Made by a program: the position numbers and the translations under genes. A stretch of DNA of 60,086 nucleotides from Roseburia sp. (lineage in GTDB: Bacteria; Bacillota; Clostridia; Lachnospirales; Lachnospiraceae), in contig JAMPIG010000008.1 of NCBI GenBank assembly GCA_023662875.1, positions 1 to 60,086 of the forward strand, given 5' to 3'. The notes beneath the pieces were generated by a model. It ran no database searches, had not been told where the DNA came from, and saw only the letters and a program-made list of their open reading frames with translations. Below are positions 1 to 7,908 of the stretch, piece after piece. Position 1 is the stretch's first letter; each line of letters starts with the position of its first letter.

Positions 1-66
1 TTCATCACTATTTGTGCCGCCAGCGTCAGCGGCGGAATGGAGATTAAAATGAAACAGGAGGTATAA
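1..66 (+). CDS. C-terminal end of an unidentified gene running off the left edge
   Basis: A reading frame open from base 1 ends at TAA 64-66 and encodes about 21 residues ending in MKQEV. The strong ribosome binding site of the next gene lies inside its last codons, a layout typical of two genes in one transcript. Too short to assign a family; it could also be chance open frame. Confidence 0.25.
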   Translation, partial: FITICAASVSGGMEIKMKQEV

Positions 67-68
67 CT

Positions 69-335
69 ATGGCACAGACAAGTGTAAATTTCCGCATGGA
101 CGCAGATTTGAAGGAATCGGTGGAAGAGATTTGCAGGAAAATGGGCATGAGCCTTACAACGGCAATTACTATTTTTTGTACAAAGCTGGCGCAGGAGAGA
201 AGAATCCCTTTTGAAATTACCGCTGACCCCGATCCGTTTTATAGTGAAAGTAATATCCGGTATCTGGAAAAGAAAGCGGAGGATTACAAGGCAGGGCGGT
301 TACAACTCGCAGAATATGAACTGATAGAGGAATAA
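69..335 (+). CDS. RelB/DinJ-family antitoxin-like protein, no toxin partner visible
   Basis: 88 residues. The N-terminal half (TSVNFRMDADLKESVEEIC, then a second helix and IPFEI near residues 46-50) has the ribbon-helix-helix pattern of RelB/DinJ antitoxins, which bind their own promoter and neutralise a RelE/YafQ-type mRNA endonuclease. AGGAGG at 56-61 lies 7 bases before the ATG. The toxin is normally encoded directly downstream, but here the next gene is a sensor kinase, and the bases before this gene do not look like a toxin. It may be an orphan antitoxin or a regulator in its own right. Family call is from pattern and length. Confidence 0.75.
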   Translation: MAQTSVNFRMDADLKESVEEICRKMGMSLTTAITIFCTKLAQERRIPFEITADPDPFYSESNIRYLEKKAEDYKAGRLQLAEYELIEE

Positions 336-351
336 GGGGTAGAATGCAGAA

Positions 352-1161
352 ATGACAATTCTATGGATCGGCGCGGGAGCGCTTCTGGTTCCCGCCCTGT
401 TTTTGGGAGGAAGAGCTTACCTGATCCGGCTGGTGGACCGGCGGATCAGTCATTATCAGAGCGATCTTCTGGAAAAGCATTGCGAGGAAGTGGAGAATAT
501 GTACCGGCAGACCCGGGGCTGGCGGCACGACTATCATAATCATATCCAGACCATGAAGGGGTATCTTTCCATGGGAGAGACGGAGAAGCTGGGAGATTAT
601 CTGGATCGGCTGGATGAGGATCTGACTACGGTGGATACGGTGGTCAAGACAGGGAATGTGATGATCGACGCGGTGCTGAACAGCAAGTTATCCCTGGCGA
701 AGGCGAAGCGGATTCACGTGGAGGCGAAGGCCATCGTTCCCCCCAGGCTGGATGTTTCCGATGTGGATCTGTCGCTGATTATCGGGAATCTGATGGATAA
801 CGCCATGGAGGCCTGCCTTCAGATCGAGGAGGAAGAGAGGCGGTTTATCCGGGTTTATATCGACGTCATGAAGGGGCAGTTGTATCTTTATGTGATGAAT
901 GCGGTACAGGGGCGGCCGGAGAAGAGGCATCGGGAGGATTTCCGGCGGGAAACATCCCGTGAGGAGGGTTCCCGGCAGGGCGGTGAACCCCGTGAGGAGA
1001 GACGTCCGGCAGAGTACCGTTCCACAAAGGCGGGGATATCCCACGGATTCGGTCTGATGAGGATCGATCGGGTGGTGGCGCGGTACAAGGGGTATATTGA
1101 CAGGCAGGACGAGGAAAACGTGTTTGCGACGGAGATTCTTCTGCCATTGATGCACGAATGA
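352..1161 (+). CDS. GHKL-domain sensor histidine kinase (AgrC/CitA-like), orphan
   Basis: 269 residues with one N-terminal membrane segment (about residues 3-22), a short coiled region, a phosphoacceptor motif RHDYHNHI near residue 60 typical of the SpoOB_a type, and a GHKL ATPase domain with the N-box NLMDNAMEAC (about 146-155) and the G-box GFGLMRI (about 234-240). It should autophosphorylate and signal to a response regulator, but none is encoded nearby. Between N-box and G-box there is an Arg/Glu-rich hydrophilic insertion (about residues 189-227), unusual for this compact domain. Only one membrane segment is present, so the usual multi-span sensor domain is missing; the gene may be truncated at its 5' side. 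AAGGGG at 334-339 is a modest ribosome binding site. The stop codon sits in the loop of a terminator. Confidence 0.8.
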   Translation: MTILWIGAGALLVPALFLGGRAYLIRLVDRRISHYQSDLLEKHCEEVENMYRQTRGWRHDYHNHIQTMKGYLSMGETEKLGDYLDRLDEDLTTVDTVVKTGNVMIDAVLNSKLSLAKAKRIHVEAKAIVPPRLDVSDVDLSLIIGNLMDNAMEACLQIEEEERRFIRVYIDVMKGQLYLYVMNAVQGRPEKRHREDFRRETSREEGSRQGGEPREERRPAEYRSTKAGISHGFGLMRIDRVVARYKGYIDRQDEENVFATEILLPLMHE

Positions 1162-1180
1162 GACCGTTCGTGCATTTTTT
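1150..1180 (+). terminator. Intrinsic terminator overlapping the kinase stop codon
   Basis: ATGCACGAA (1150-1158) pairs perfectly with TTCGTGCAT (1167-1175), with an 8-base loop containing the TGA stop, followed by a run of T to 1180. Its T-run is also the start of the conserved element described next. Confidence 0.8.
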
Positions 1181-1274
1181 CTGCCCGAAAGGGGTTCTTA
1201 TGATAGAATAACCTTATTCAAGGCAGGAAGCGGCCGAATGGCCATCAGGCCGTGATTGCGGAGCAATCATGGCA
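1173..1274 (+). repeat. Interspersed structured element, copy A (upstream of ABC exporter)
   Basis: About 100 bp that recurs, inverted, at 56385-56490 in front of the MATE exporter, and as a half copy at 9691-9735. Pairings visible: TTTCTGCC (1178-1185) with GGCAGGAA (1222-1229); GAATAA-CC-TTATTC (1206-1219); GGCC-GAAT-GGCC (1232-1243); TGATTGC-GGA-GCAATCA (1253-1269). TAGAAT at 1204-1209 preceded by TG could be an extended -10 box, which would place the later hairpins in the leader of the downstream exporter. The GAATAACCTTATTC dyad occurs again at 1276-1289. Function unknown. Confidence 0.7.
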
Positions 1275-1316
1275 AGAATAACCTTATTCGAGGCAGAGAA
1301 CGGAGGGCAAAGAAAA

Positions 1317-3149
1317 GTGAAACAGACGGAATCCCCGTGCGGGAAGCACTATACTATTTTGCAAAACATAGCCTATTATTTCAGGTACTACCGGAAGAGC
1401 ATCCCTGTATTCCTTTGGCTGTGCCTGGCGGAAATCGTATTTGGCGCGGTCAGTCCCCTTTTCGGGATCTATCTGCCGAAGCTGGCGGTGGATCTGGCGA
1501 CGAAGGGGGTTACCTGGCAGCGGATGTGGCTGACGATCGGCGTTTTCGGGCTGCTCTGCCTTTGCGTCCGGGTGACGGAAGCTGCCTGCGAGAACGGGAA
1601 ATATCATCTGTATAACAGCAGGCGGAACGAATTGATCGCCATGACGTTCCTGAAGAGTCTCCGGGTGCCCTACCGCCATGTGGAGGAGGGGGAGACGAAG
1701 GAGCTGTACTGGAAGGCTTTGGGAATCAACGACCATGGCGACTGGAGCGCCCTTTGCAAGATGACTTACGGAACGGTTGGTATCATCCGGAATGTCATCA
1801 GTTTTCTGTTATACAGTACGGTATTGAGCTTCTTAAATCCCTATGTGGCGGTGCTGTTGATTTTACTGGCCCTGGCGCAGTATGGGATCAGTCTGCGCCG
1901 GATCAAATATATGGAGAGGTTTCGAAGCGAAGAGGCGGATCTGAACAAAAAGAGCTCTTATGTTTTACACGGCGCCATGGGGAACAGCAGAGCCGCCAAG
2001 GACATCCGGATCTTCGGTATGAGGCGCTGGCTGAAGAAGGAGAAGGAGCTTCTGCTGGAGAAGAGCAAAAATCTGAACCGGCGTAAGAGCCGGGCGGATT
2101 TTTTTTACTGGCAGTCGGGCAGTCTGCTGAATCTGGGGCGGGACATTTTGGCCTACGGTTATCTCTTGCATGAGGTGCTGAGCGGGGCGGTAGGAGCGGG
2201 AGATTTCGTGCTCTACTTTGGCGCGATTACCGGCTTCTCGGGCTTTGTGGGGAGTATTATGGACGGTCTGGCCGATCTGCGCAGCGGTTCCCTGGACGTC
2301 AATTATTTCAGGACTTATATGGAGCTGCCGGAGGAGGATCGGAAGGAGGGTCAGCGTTATATCTCGGAGCTGCCCCGGCCCATGTCTATCGAATTTCGGA
2401 ATGTGTCCTTTTCCTACGACGGGGAGAAAAAAATATTCGACCGCTTTAATCTGAAGATCGACGCCGGGGAGAAGCTGGCCCTGGTGGGGGTCAACGGGGT
2501 TGGAAAGACGACCCTGGTAAAGCTTTTGATCGGGATGTACGACCCGGACGAGGGAGAGATTCTTCTGGGCGGGATCAACCGGAACGAATTTCCCAGGGAG
2601 GAGCTTTACCGGCTGTTTTCCGCCGTCTTTCAGGAGACCTTCCTTCTGCCGGTGACGGTGGCGGAAAATCTGACCTTTGAGAAGGATTACGACAGCGGCA
2701 GGGCGTGGAAGGCTTTGGAGGACGCGGGGCTTGCCGACGTTTTCCGTGAGCGGGGCGTGACCATGGACAGTCTTTTTGACAAGGATCTGGACGAGAACGG
2801 AGTTCGACTGTCCGGGGGAGAAGAGCAGAAATTCCTGCAGGCCAGGGCGCTTTACAAGGACGGCCCGATCCTGATTCTGGACGAGCCTACGGCGGCCCTG
2901 GATCCGATCGCGGAATCGGAGGTTTATGACCATTACGCCAGATTTTCCGAGAATAAGACGGCCGTTTTTATCTCCCATCGGCTTGCCAGCACGCGTTTTT
3001 CGGATCGGATTGTGCTGCTGGGGGAGGGCGGTATTCTGGAAGAGGGAACCCACCAGGAGCTGATGGCCAGGCGGGGGGCGTATGCGGAAATGTTCGAGGT
3101 GCAGAGCCGTTATTACGCGAAGGATAAGCTAAAAAAGGAGGCGTTTTGA
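1317..3149 (+). CDS. ABC exporter half-transporter (TMD-NBD), first of a pair
   Basis: 610 residues from GTG 1317. N-terminal transmembrane domain of about six helices, then a nucleotide-binding domain with Walker A GVNGVGKTT, signature LSGGE, Walker B ILILDEPTAALDP and the H-loop ISHRLAS. All catalytic residues look intact. The GTG start has GGAGGG at 1302-1307, 9 bases upstream; an in-frame ATG at 1269 lies inside the repeated element with only a weak GGAG, so I reject it. The next gene encodes a similar half-transporter and begins 2 bases after this stop, which suggests a heterodimer. Substrate cannot be read from sequence; the nearby phosphopantetheinyl transferase hints at a peptide or polyketide-like product. 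Confidence 0.88.
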   Translation: MKQTESPCGKHYTILQNIAYYFRYYRKSIPVFLWLCLAEIVFGAVSPLFGIYLPKLAVDLATKGVTWQRMWLTIGVFGLLCLCVRVTEAACENGKYHLYNSRRNELIAMTFLKSLRVPYRHVEEGETKELYWKALGINDHGDWSALCKMTYGTVGIIRNVISFLLYSTVLSFLNPYVAVLLILLALAQYGISLRRIKYMERFRSEEADLNKKSSYVLHGAMGNSRAAKDIRIFGMRRWLKKEKELLLEKSKNLNRRKSRADFFYWQSGSLLNLGRDILAYGYLLHEVLSGAVGAGDFVLYFGAITGFSGFVGSIMDGLADLRSGSLDVNYFRTYMELPEEDRKEGQRYISELPRPMSIEFRNVSFSYDGEKKIFDRFNLKIDAGEKLALVGVNGVGKTTLVKLLIGMYDPDEGEILLGGINRNEFPREELYRLFSAVFQETFLLPVTVAENLTFEKDYDSGRAWKALEDAGLADVFRERGVTMDSLFDKDLDENGVRLSGGEEQKFLQARALYKDGPILILDEPTAALDPIAESEVYDHYARFSENKTAVFISHRLASTRFSDRIVLLGEGGILEEGTHQELMARRGAYAEMFEVQSRYYAKDKLKKEAF

Positions 3150-3151
3150 GG

Positions 3152-5038
3152 ATGAAGGAGGAATCGATACTTTTGGAGAAGCAGTCGCTTCGGCAGAATC
3201 TGGAGGATATCCGGCGCGTTATGGCGCTGATTGTAAGTCTGGATCGAAGCTATGTCCCCTGGAACGCGGTTTCCGTCCTTTTGTCCGCCGCGTTAAGCTA
3301 CGGGGGAATGCTTTTGTCGGCTTATGTGCTGAATCGGATCGCGGGGGGCTTTGCCTTCGCCGAGCTTTTTGAAAGAATTGTTTTGGGGGTGGCGCTTTTA
3401 AGTGTGGGCGGTTCCGTGCTGAGTATTTTAAACCGCCGGATTGATATTAAGAGTCAGATCATTTCGGAGAAATACGATGCTTTGCAGCAGGAAAAGCTGA
3501 TGAGCATGGACTTTTCCCTGATCGACAGCCCGAAGCTGAAGGAGATGCGGGAGCGGATCCGCCGGGATAATAACTGGGGCGCCGGGATTTTTACGGTGTT
3601 CTGGCGAGGAAAGGACATGCTGGAATGTCTGGTGCGGATCATCGGGGCGGTCGTCATCGGTGTTCCCCTGTTCTCCTATTTTGGGAGAGAGGACTTGAGC
3701 TGGCTGTGGATCGCGGCGCTCCTGCTGTGTCTTCTGCTTGGGATTGGGCTGAGGCTGCACCGGTATTTTCAGGGCATCAGCCATTACATGATGTTCCATA
3801 TACCGACCAGAGAGGAGAAAAAATTTTTATGGAATTATGTGTGGGATTTTGCCTACGGCTCCGGGCATTACCGCTACGGGAACGGAAAGGACGTCCGGAT
3901 CTACGACAGCTATGACGTGATGAAAAAGTGGTCGTACGACAGACTGCAGACGAAGGAATATTTTGATTATGTGATCAGGCGGCCCTGTGTCGGGGAGGCG
4001 GGGAGCAGCGGCGTTATGACGGCAATGCAGATACTGGCTCAGATGGGAGCCTATGGAATTGTGATTATGGCGGCCTTAAAGGGAAATATGCCGATCGGGT
4101 CTCTGATCCTGTACGCGGACTGTCTTGCCAACCTCCTGCGTCAGGCTGCGCAGGCGGCGACGGGCTGGCAGGAATTAATTCTGGCGGCCAGGAGGCAGGT
4201 AGGGATTCTGGAGCTGCTGGAGCTTTCCGACGAGATGTACAAGGGCTCGCTGCCGATGGAAAAGCGCAGCGACAACGAATATCATATCGAGTTTCGGAAC
4301 GTCTCCTTCCGATATCCGGGAAGTCAGGAGTACGCGCTTAAGGATTTCTCCCTGGAGCTGAAGATCGGGGAAAAGCTGGCTATTGTAGGCCGGAACGGAT
4401 CGGGAAAGACCACCATGATCAAGCTGCTCTGCAGGCTTTACGATCCGGACGAGGGCGAGATCCTGGTCAACGGCGTGGATATCCGGAAGTTCCGTCATGA
4501 GGAGTATTCCAGGCTCTTTTCGGTGGTATTCCAGGACTATATGCTTTTCTCCCTGATGCTGGCGGAGAACATTGCTGCGGACAAGGAGTATGACGGGGAA
4601 AAGGTGCGGCGGTGCCTCAGGGACGCGGGCTTTGCCGAGCGGCTGGAGAGTCTGGGAGAGAAGGGGATCGAGAGCTTTCTCTACAAGGATTATACAGACG
4701 AGGGCATCGAGATCAGCGGCGGGGAGGCCCAGAAGCTGGCCATCGCCAGGGCGGTCTACAAGGAAGCGCCCTTTGTGCTCCTGGACGAGCCCACGGCGGC
4801 CCTGGATCCCCTGGCGGAGGCGGAGGTTTACAGCAATTTCGACAAGATTGCAGGGGAGAAGACCGCGATCTACATCAGCCACCGGCTCTCCTCCTGCCGC
4901 TTCTGCGACAAGATTGCCGTCTTCGACAAGGGGAGGCTGGTGCAGACGGGAAGCCACGAGGAGCTGCTGGCGGAGGAAGGGGGCGTCTACGCGGCGCTCT
5001 GGAACGCACAGGCGAAATATTATGAGGCGGAAGGGTAG
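3152..5038 (+). CDS. ABC exporter half-transporter (TMD-NBD), second of a pair
   Basis: 628 residues from ATG 3152, with GGAGG at 3137-3141 inside the end of the previous gene (spacing 10). A TTG six bases earlier is in frame but too close to that site. Six predicted membrane helices precede a nucleotide-binding domain with Walker A GRNGSGKTT, signature ISGGE, Walker B FVLLDEPTAALDP and H-loop ISHRLSS. It shares layout and nucleotide-binding sequence with the upstream half-transporter and is translationally adjacent, so the two probably form one exporter with two competent ATP sites. Confidence 0.88.
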   Translation: MKEESILLEKQSLRQNLEDIRRVMALIVSLDRSYVPWNAVSVLLSAALSYGGMLLSAYVLNRIAGGFAFAELFERIVLGVALLSVGGSVLSILNRRIDIKSQIISEKYDALQQEKLMSMDFSLIDSPKLKEMRERIRRDNNWGAGIFTVFWRGKDMLECLVRIIGAVVIGVPLFSYFGREDLSWLWIAALLLCLLLGIGLRLHRYFQGISHYMMFHIPTREEKKFLWNYVWDFAYGSGHYRYGNGKDVRIYDSYDVMKKWSYDRLQTKEYFDYVIRRPCVGEAGSSGVMTAMQILAQMGAYGIVIMAALKGNMPIGSLILYADCLANLLRQAAQAATGWQELILAARRQVGILELLELSDEMYKGSLPMEKRSDNEYHIEFRNVSFRYPGSQEYALKDFSLELKIGEKLAIVGRNGSGKTTMIKLLCRLYDPDEGEILVNGVDIRKFRHEEYSRLFSVVFQDYMLFSLMLAENIAADKEYDGEKVRRCLRDAGFAERLESLGEKGIESFLYKDYTDEGIEISGGEAQKLAIARAVYKEAPFVLLDEPTAALDPLAEAEVYSNFDKIAGEKTAIYISHRLSSCRFCDKIAVFDKGRLVQTGSHEELLAEEGGVYAALWNAQAKYYEAEG

Positions 5039-5172
5039 GTTTCGCCGGGAATCAACATAAGATTTCCTCCGGGCAGTATGGGCAGGAGTTCTGCGATGCC
5101 TGCGGGAAGGAAGAAGCCGGTGGCCGTGGCTGGAAACAGTCCGGATCACTGGCTTTTGTATGTTTCCCCCTC

Positions 5173-5201
5173 TTGACAAACACCAGAAACTGGCTGATAA
5201 T
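5173..5201 (+). promoter_or_regulatory. SigmaA-type promoter before the PPTase-ABC operon
   Basis: TTGACA (5173-5178), 17-base spacer, GATAAT (5196-5201). A small dyad, TAATA-ACGA-TATTA (5199-5212), overlaps the -10 box and expected start site, where a repressor could bind. It separates the first exporter pair from the following genes. Confidence 0.75.
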
Positions 5202-5239
5202 AACGATATTACACGGGGCGGGAGGACTGCGGAGAAGCG

Positions 5240-6028
5240 ATGGAGCTATATCTTTTAGACGTCGGTGAACTGATGCATGAAGACGCCGGAAACCGGTTGG
5301 AGGAGCTGCTGCTCCTGCTGGATGAGACCAGACAAAAAAAGGCGCTGGCGGCGGGGACTTCCCGGGCCAGAGCGGCGGAGCTGGGAGCCGGACTGTTGCT
5401 GCAGAAAGCCGCCCTAGACTGGGAGGATGGAGTTCTGCGAGGAGGGGAGAAGCGTATGAGGCTCGGTCTTGATTCGGAAGAGCCGGAGGAAATTTCCATG
5501 CGCTGTACGGTATCCGGCCTCTGCTCCGAACTGACGGAAGTGTTTTCTCGGCGTTGCGCGGGATCCGGTCTGCAGGCCGAGCCGCCGGGGGCGTTTCCCC
5601 TGCGCTATCGCTACGGTGAGAAGGGGAAGCCCTATTTTGCGGATTTTTCGTTGTTTTTCAGCCTTTCCCATTCCGGGGACTATGTGCTCTGCGCCGTGGC
5701 CCGGCGGGAGATCGGGGCGGATCTGCAAAGACTTCAGCCGGTGGACGTGGGAAAGCTGGCCCGGCGTTTTTTTTCGGAGCCGGAGCGGCTGGCTTTGGAG
5801 CGCTGCAAAGACGACGGAGAACGGCAGAGGCTTTTTTTTGAGCTCTGGACGCGGAAGGAAGCCTACGGCAAGCTGACCGGCGCGGGAGTGGCGACGGCGC
5901 TCGGGCGTGATATGCTGTCGGCGGATTGCGGGAATTTTCCGCAGCCCGTAAGGTGGATTCCGTTTTCACCGCCCCCCGGATATGCGGCGGCGGTCTGCGT
6001 CGAGGGACGGGAATTTGACGGTTTATAA
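5240..6028 (+). CDS. Sfp-type 4'-phosphopantetheinyl transferase
   Basis: 262 residues. Transfers the phosphopantetheine arm of CoA to a serine of a carrier protein. The family motifs are present: YGEKGKPYF (about residue 120), FSLSHSGDYVLCAVA (about 136-150), GADLQ with the metal-binding Asp (about 156), and FFELWTRKEAYGKLTG (about 199-214). Sfp-type enzymes usually serve secondary metabolism (NRPS/PKS) rather than the fatty-acid carrier protein, which has its own AcpS. It is flanked by exporter pairs, fitting a role next to a product-export system, but no synthase is in this window. A hydrophilic stretch at about residues 70-110 is longer than typical. GGAG at 5231-5234 supports the ATG. 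Two T8 runs (5767-5774, 5832-5839) lie within the coding sequence. Confidence 0.88.
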   Translation: MELYLLDVGELMHEDAGNRLEELLLLLDETRQKKALAAGTSRARAAELGAGLLLQKAALDWEDGVLRGGEKRMRLGLDSEEPEEISMRCTVSGLCSELTEVFSRRCAGSGLQAEPPGAFPLRYRYGEKGKPYFADFSLFFSLSHSGDYVLCAVARREIGADLQRLQPVDVGKLARRFFSEPERLALERCKDDGERQRLFFELWTRKEAYGKLTGAGVATALGRDMLSADCGNFPQPVRWIPFSPPPGYAAAVCVEGREFDGL

Positions 6029-6110
6029 CGGATAAGGGCGGAGGTTTTAAATTACCGCAGAGCGGAAATGCTGTTTTCGCGGGCGATTGATGACAGAAAC
6101 GAGGACGGAT

Positions 6111-7877
6111 ATGGGACGATTGATGAAGTATCTGAAGGATTATAAGAAGGAGAGCATTCTTGCGCCGCTGTTTAAGCTGCTGGAGGCCTTTTTTGAGTTG
6201 TTTGTGCCGATCGTCATGGCAAATATCATTGACCGGGGAATTGCAGGGAACGATACGGGTTATATCTGCAGGATGGGGCTGTGTCTGCTGGGGCTTGCGG
6301 CGGTGGGGCTTTTGTCCTCCGTGACGGCTCAGTATTTTGCGGCAAAAGCGGCGGTAGGCTTTTCGGCGAAAACAAGACAGGCGTTATTTGATCATATTCA
6401 GGGACTGAATTTTACCAATATCGACAAAGCCGGTTCCTCCACCATGATTACCCGGATGACCAGCGATATCAATCAGGTGCAGTCAGGCGTCAATATGGTG
6501 CTCCGCCTGTTTCTGCGGTCGCCGATTATTGTGTTCGGCGCCATGATCATGGCGTTTACCATCGACGTAAAGAGCGCCCTGATCTTTGTGGTGGCAATTC
6601 CGCTGCTGGCGGTGGTGGTGATCGGAATCACCGTATGGACCATGCCGCTCTACAAAAAGGTGCAGGCAAACCTTGACAGGGTGCTGGGGATTACAAGGGA
6701 AAATCTGACCGGCGTCCGCGTGATTCGCGCCTTTCACCGGGAAGCGGAGGAGGAGAGCAGATTTCGGGAGTACACCGGGATCCTTGCCCACAGCCAGACC
6801 TTTGTGGGAAAGATCAGCGCGGTTATGAATCCGGTAACTTATATCATTGTCAACGCGGCGACGGTCGCCCTGATTTATACGGGGGCTGTGCAGGTCAATG
6901 TGGGGAATCTGACGCAGGGGGAAGTCATCGCGATCCTCAACTATATGTCCCAGATTCTGGTGGAGCTTGTGAAGCTGACAAATCTGATCGTCACCGTCAC
7001 AAAAGCGCTTGCGTGCGCGGACCGTGTGGCGGGAGTGTTTGAAATACAAAACGGGGAGCTTCCCGCCCGCGAAAACGCGGCTGCGGGGGAAAGAGCGGAT
7101 CAGGTTCCCTTTCTGGAGTTTGATCATGTGCATCTGACTTACGCGGGAGCCGGGGCGGAGACGCTGCGGAATATTGATTTTACCGTAAACCGGGGCGAGA
7201 CGGTAGGAGTCATCGGCGGCACGGGCTCCGGAAAAACTTCGCTGGTCAGCCTGATTCCCGGTTTTTATCCGGTGACGGCGGGGGCACTGCGGATAGACGG
7301 CGTGGATCTGCGGGATATACCCGAGGAAACGCTTCGCGGACGGATCGGCGTTGTGCCGCAGAAGGCGGTACTGTTTAAGGGAACCGTCAGGAGCAATCTG
7401 CAGTGGGGAAAGCCGGACGCCACGGATGAGGAGATGTGGGAAGCGATCGATCTGGCGCAGGCGCGGGAGGTAGTTGAGGGTAAGCCGGGCGGCCTGGACG
7501 CAAAAATTGCCCAGAACGGGAAGAATCTTTCCGGCGGACAGAGGCAGAGGCTTACCATCGCAAGGGCGCTGGTGAGAAAGCCGGAGATTCTGATTCTGGA
7601 CGACAGCGCTTCGGCGCTGGATTATGCGACGGACGCAAGGCTTCGGACGGCGCTGCGGAAGCTGGAGGGCGGAACGACCACGTTTATCGTGTCCCAGCGT
7701 GCCTCCACGATACGTCATGCGGATAAGATTATTGTTCTGGACGACGGGGAGATGGCAGGCGTCGGGACCCATGAGGAGCTGTTGAAGGACTGCGACGTTT
7801 ACCGGGAGATCTATTTTTCTCAGTATCCGGAGGAAAAACGGAAGACGGCGGATGCAGCCGGAAAGAGCGGCGTCTGA
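6111..7877 (+). CDS. Heterodimeric multidrug-type ABC exporter, subunit with degenerate ATP site
   Basis: 588 residues from ATG 6111 (GAGGA at 6101-6105); earlier in-frame TTG/ATG codons at 6087/6090 lack a ribosome binding site and the family usually begins near this MGRLMKYL. Six membrane helices, then a nucleotide-binding domain with Walker A GGTGSGKTS, signature LSGGQ and Walker B ILILDDSASALD. The residue after the Walker B Asp, normally the catalytic Glu, is Asp here, as in BmrC/LmrC/TmrA-type subunits that carry the non-hydrolytic site. The downstream gene supplies the partner. Together they would expel a lipophilic compound or lipid. Confidence 0.88.
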   Translation: MGRLMKYLKDYKKESILAPLFKLLEAFFELFVPIVMANIIDRGIAGNDTGYICRMGLCLLGLAAVGLLSSVTAQYFAAKAAVGFSAKTRQALFDHIQGLNFTNIDKAGSSTMITRMTSDINQVQSGVNMVLRLFLRSPIIVFGAMIMAFTIDVKSALIFVVAIPLLAVVVIGITVWTMPLYKKVQANLDRVLGITRENLTGVRVIRAFHREAEEESRFREYTGILAHSQTFVGKISAVMNPVTYIIVNAATVALIYTGAVQVNVGNLTQGEVIAILNYMSQILVELVKLTNLIVTVTKALACADRVAGVFEIQNGELPARENAAAGERADQVPFLEFDHVHLTYAGAGAETLRNIDFTVNRGETVGVIGGTGSGKTSLVSLIPGFYPVTAGALRIDGVDLRDIPEETLRGRIGVVPQKAVLFKGTVRSNLQWGKPDATDEEMWEAIDLAQAREVVEGKPGGLDAKIAQNGKNLSGGQRQRLTIARALVRKPEILILDDSASALDYATDARLRTALRKLEGGTTTFIVSQRASTIRHADKIIVLDDGEMAGVGTHEELLKDCDVYREIYFSQYPEEKRKTADAAGKSGV

Positions 7878-7908
7878 GGGCGGAACGCGGAAAGACAGGG
7901 TGATAGAT

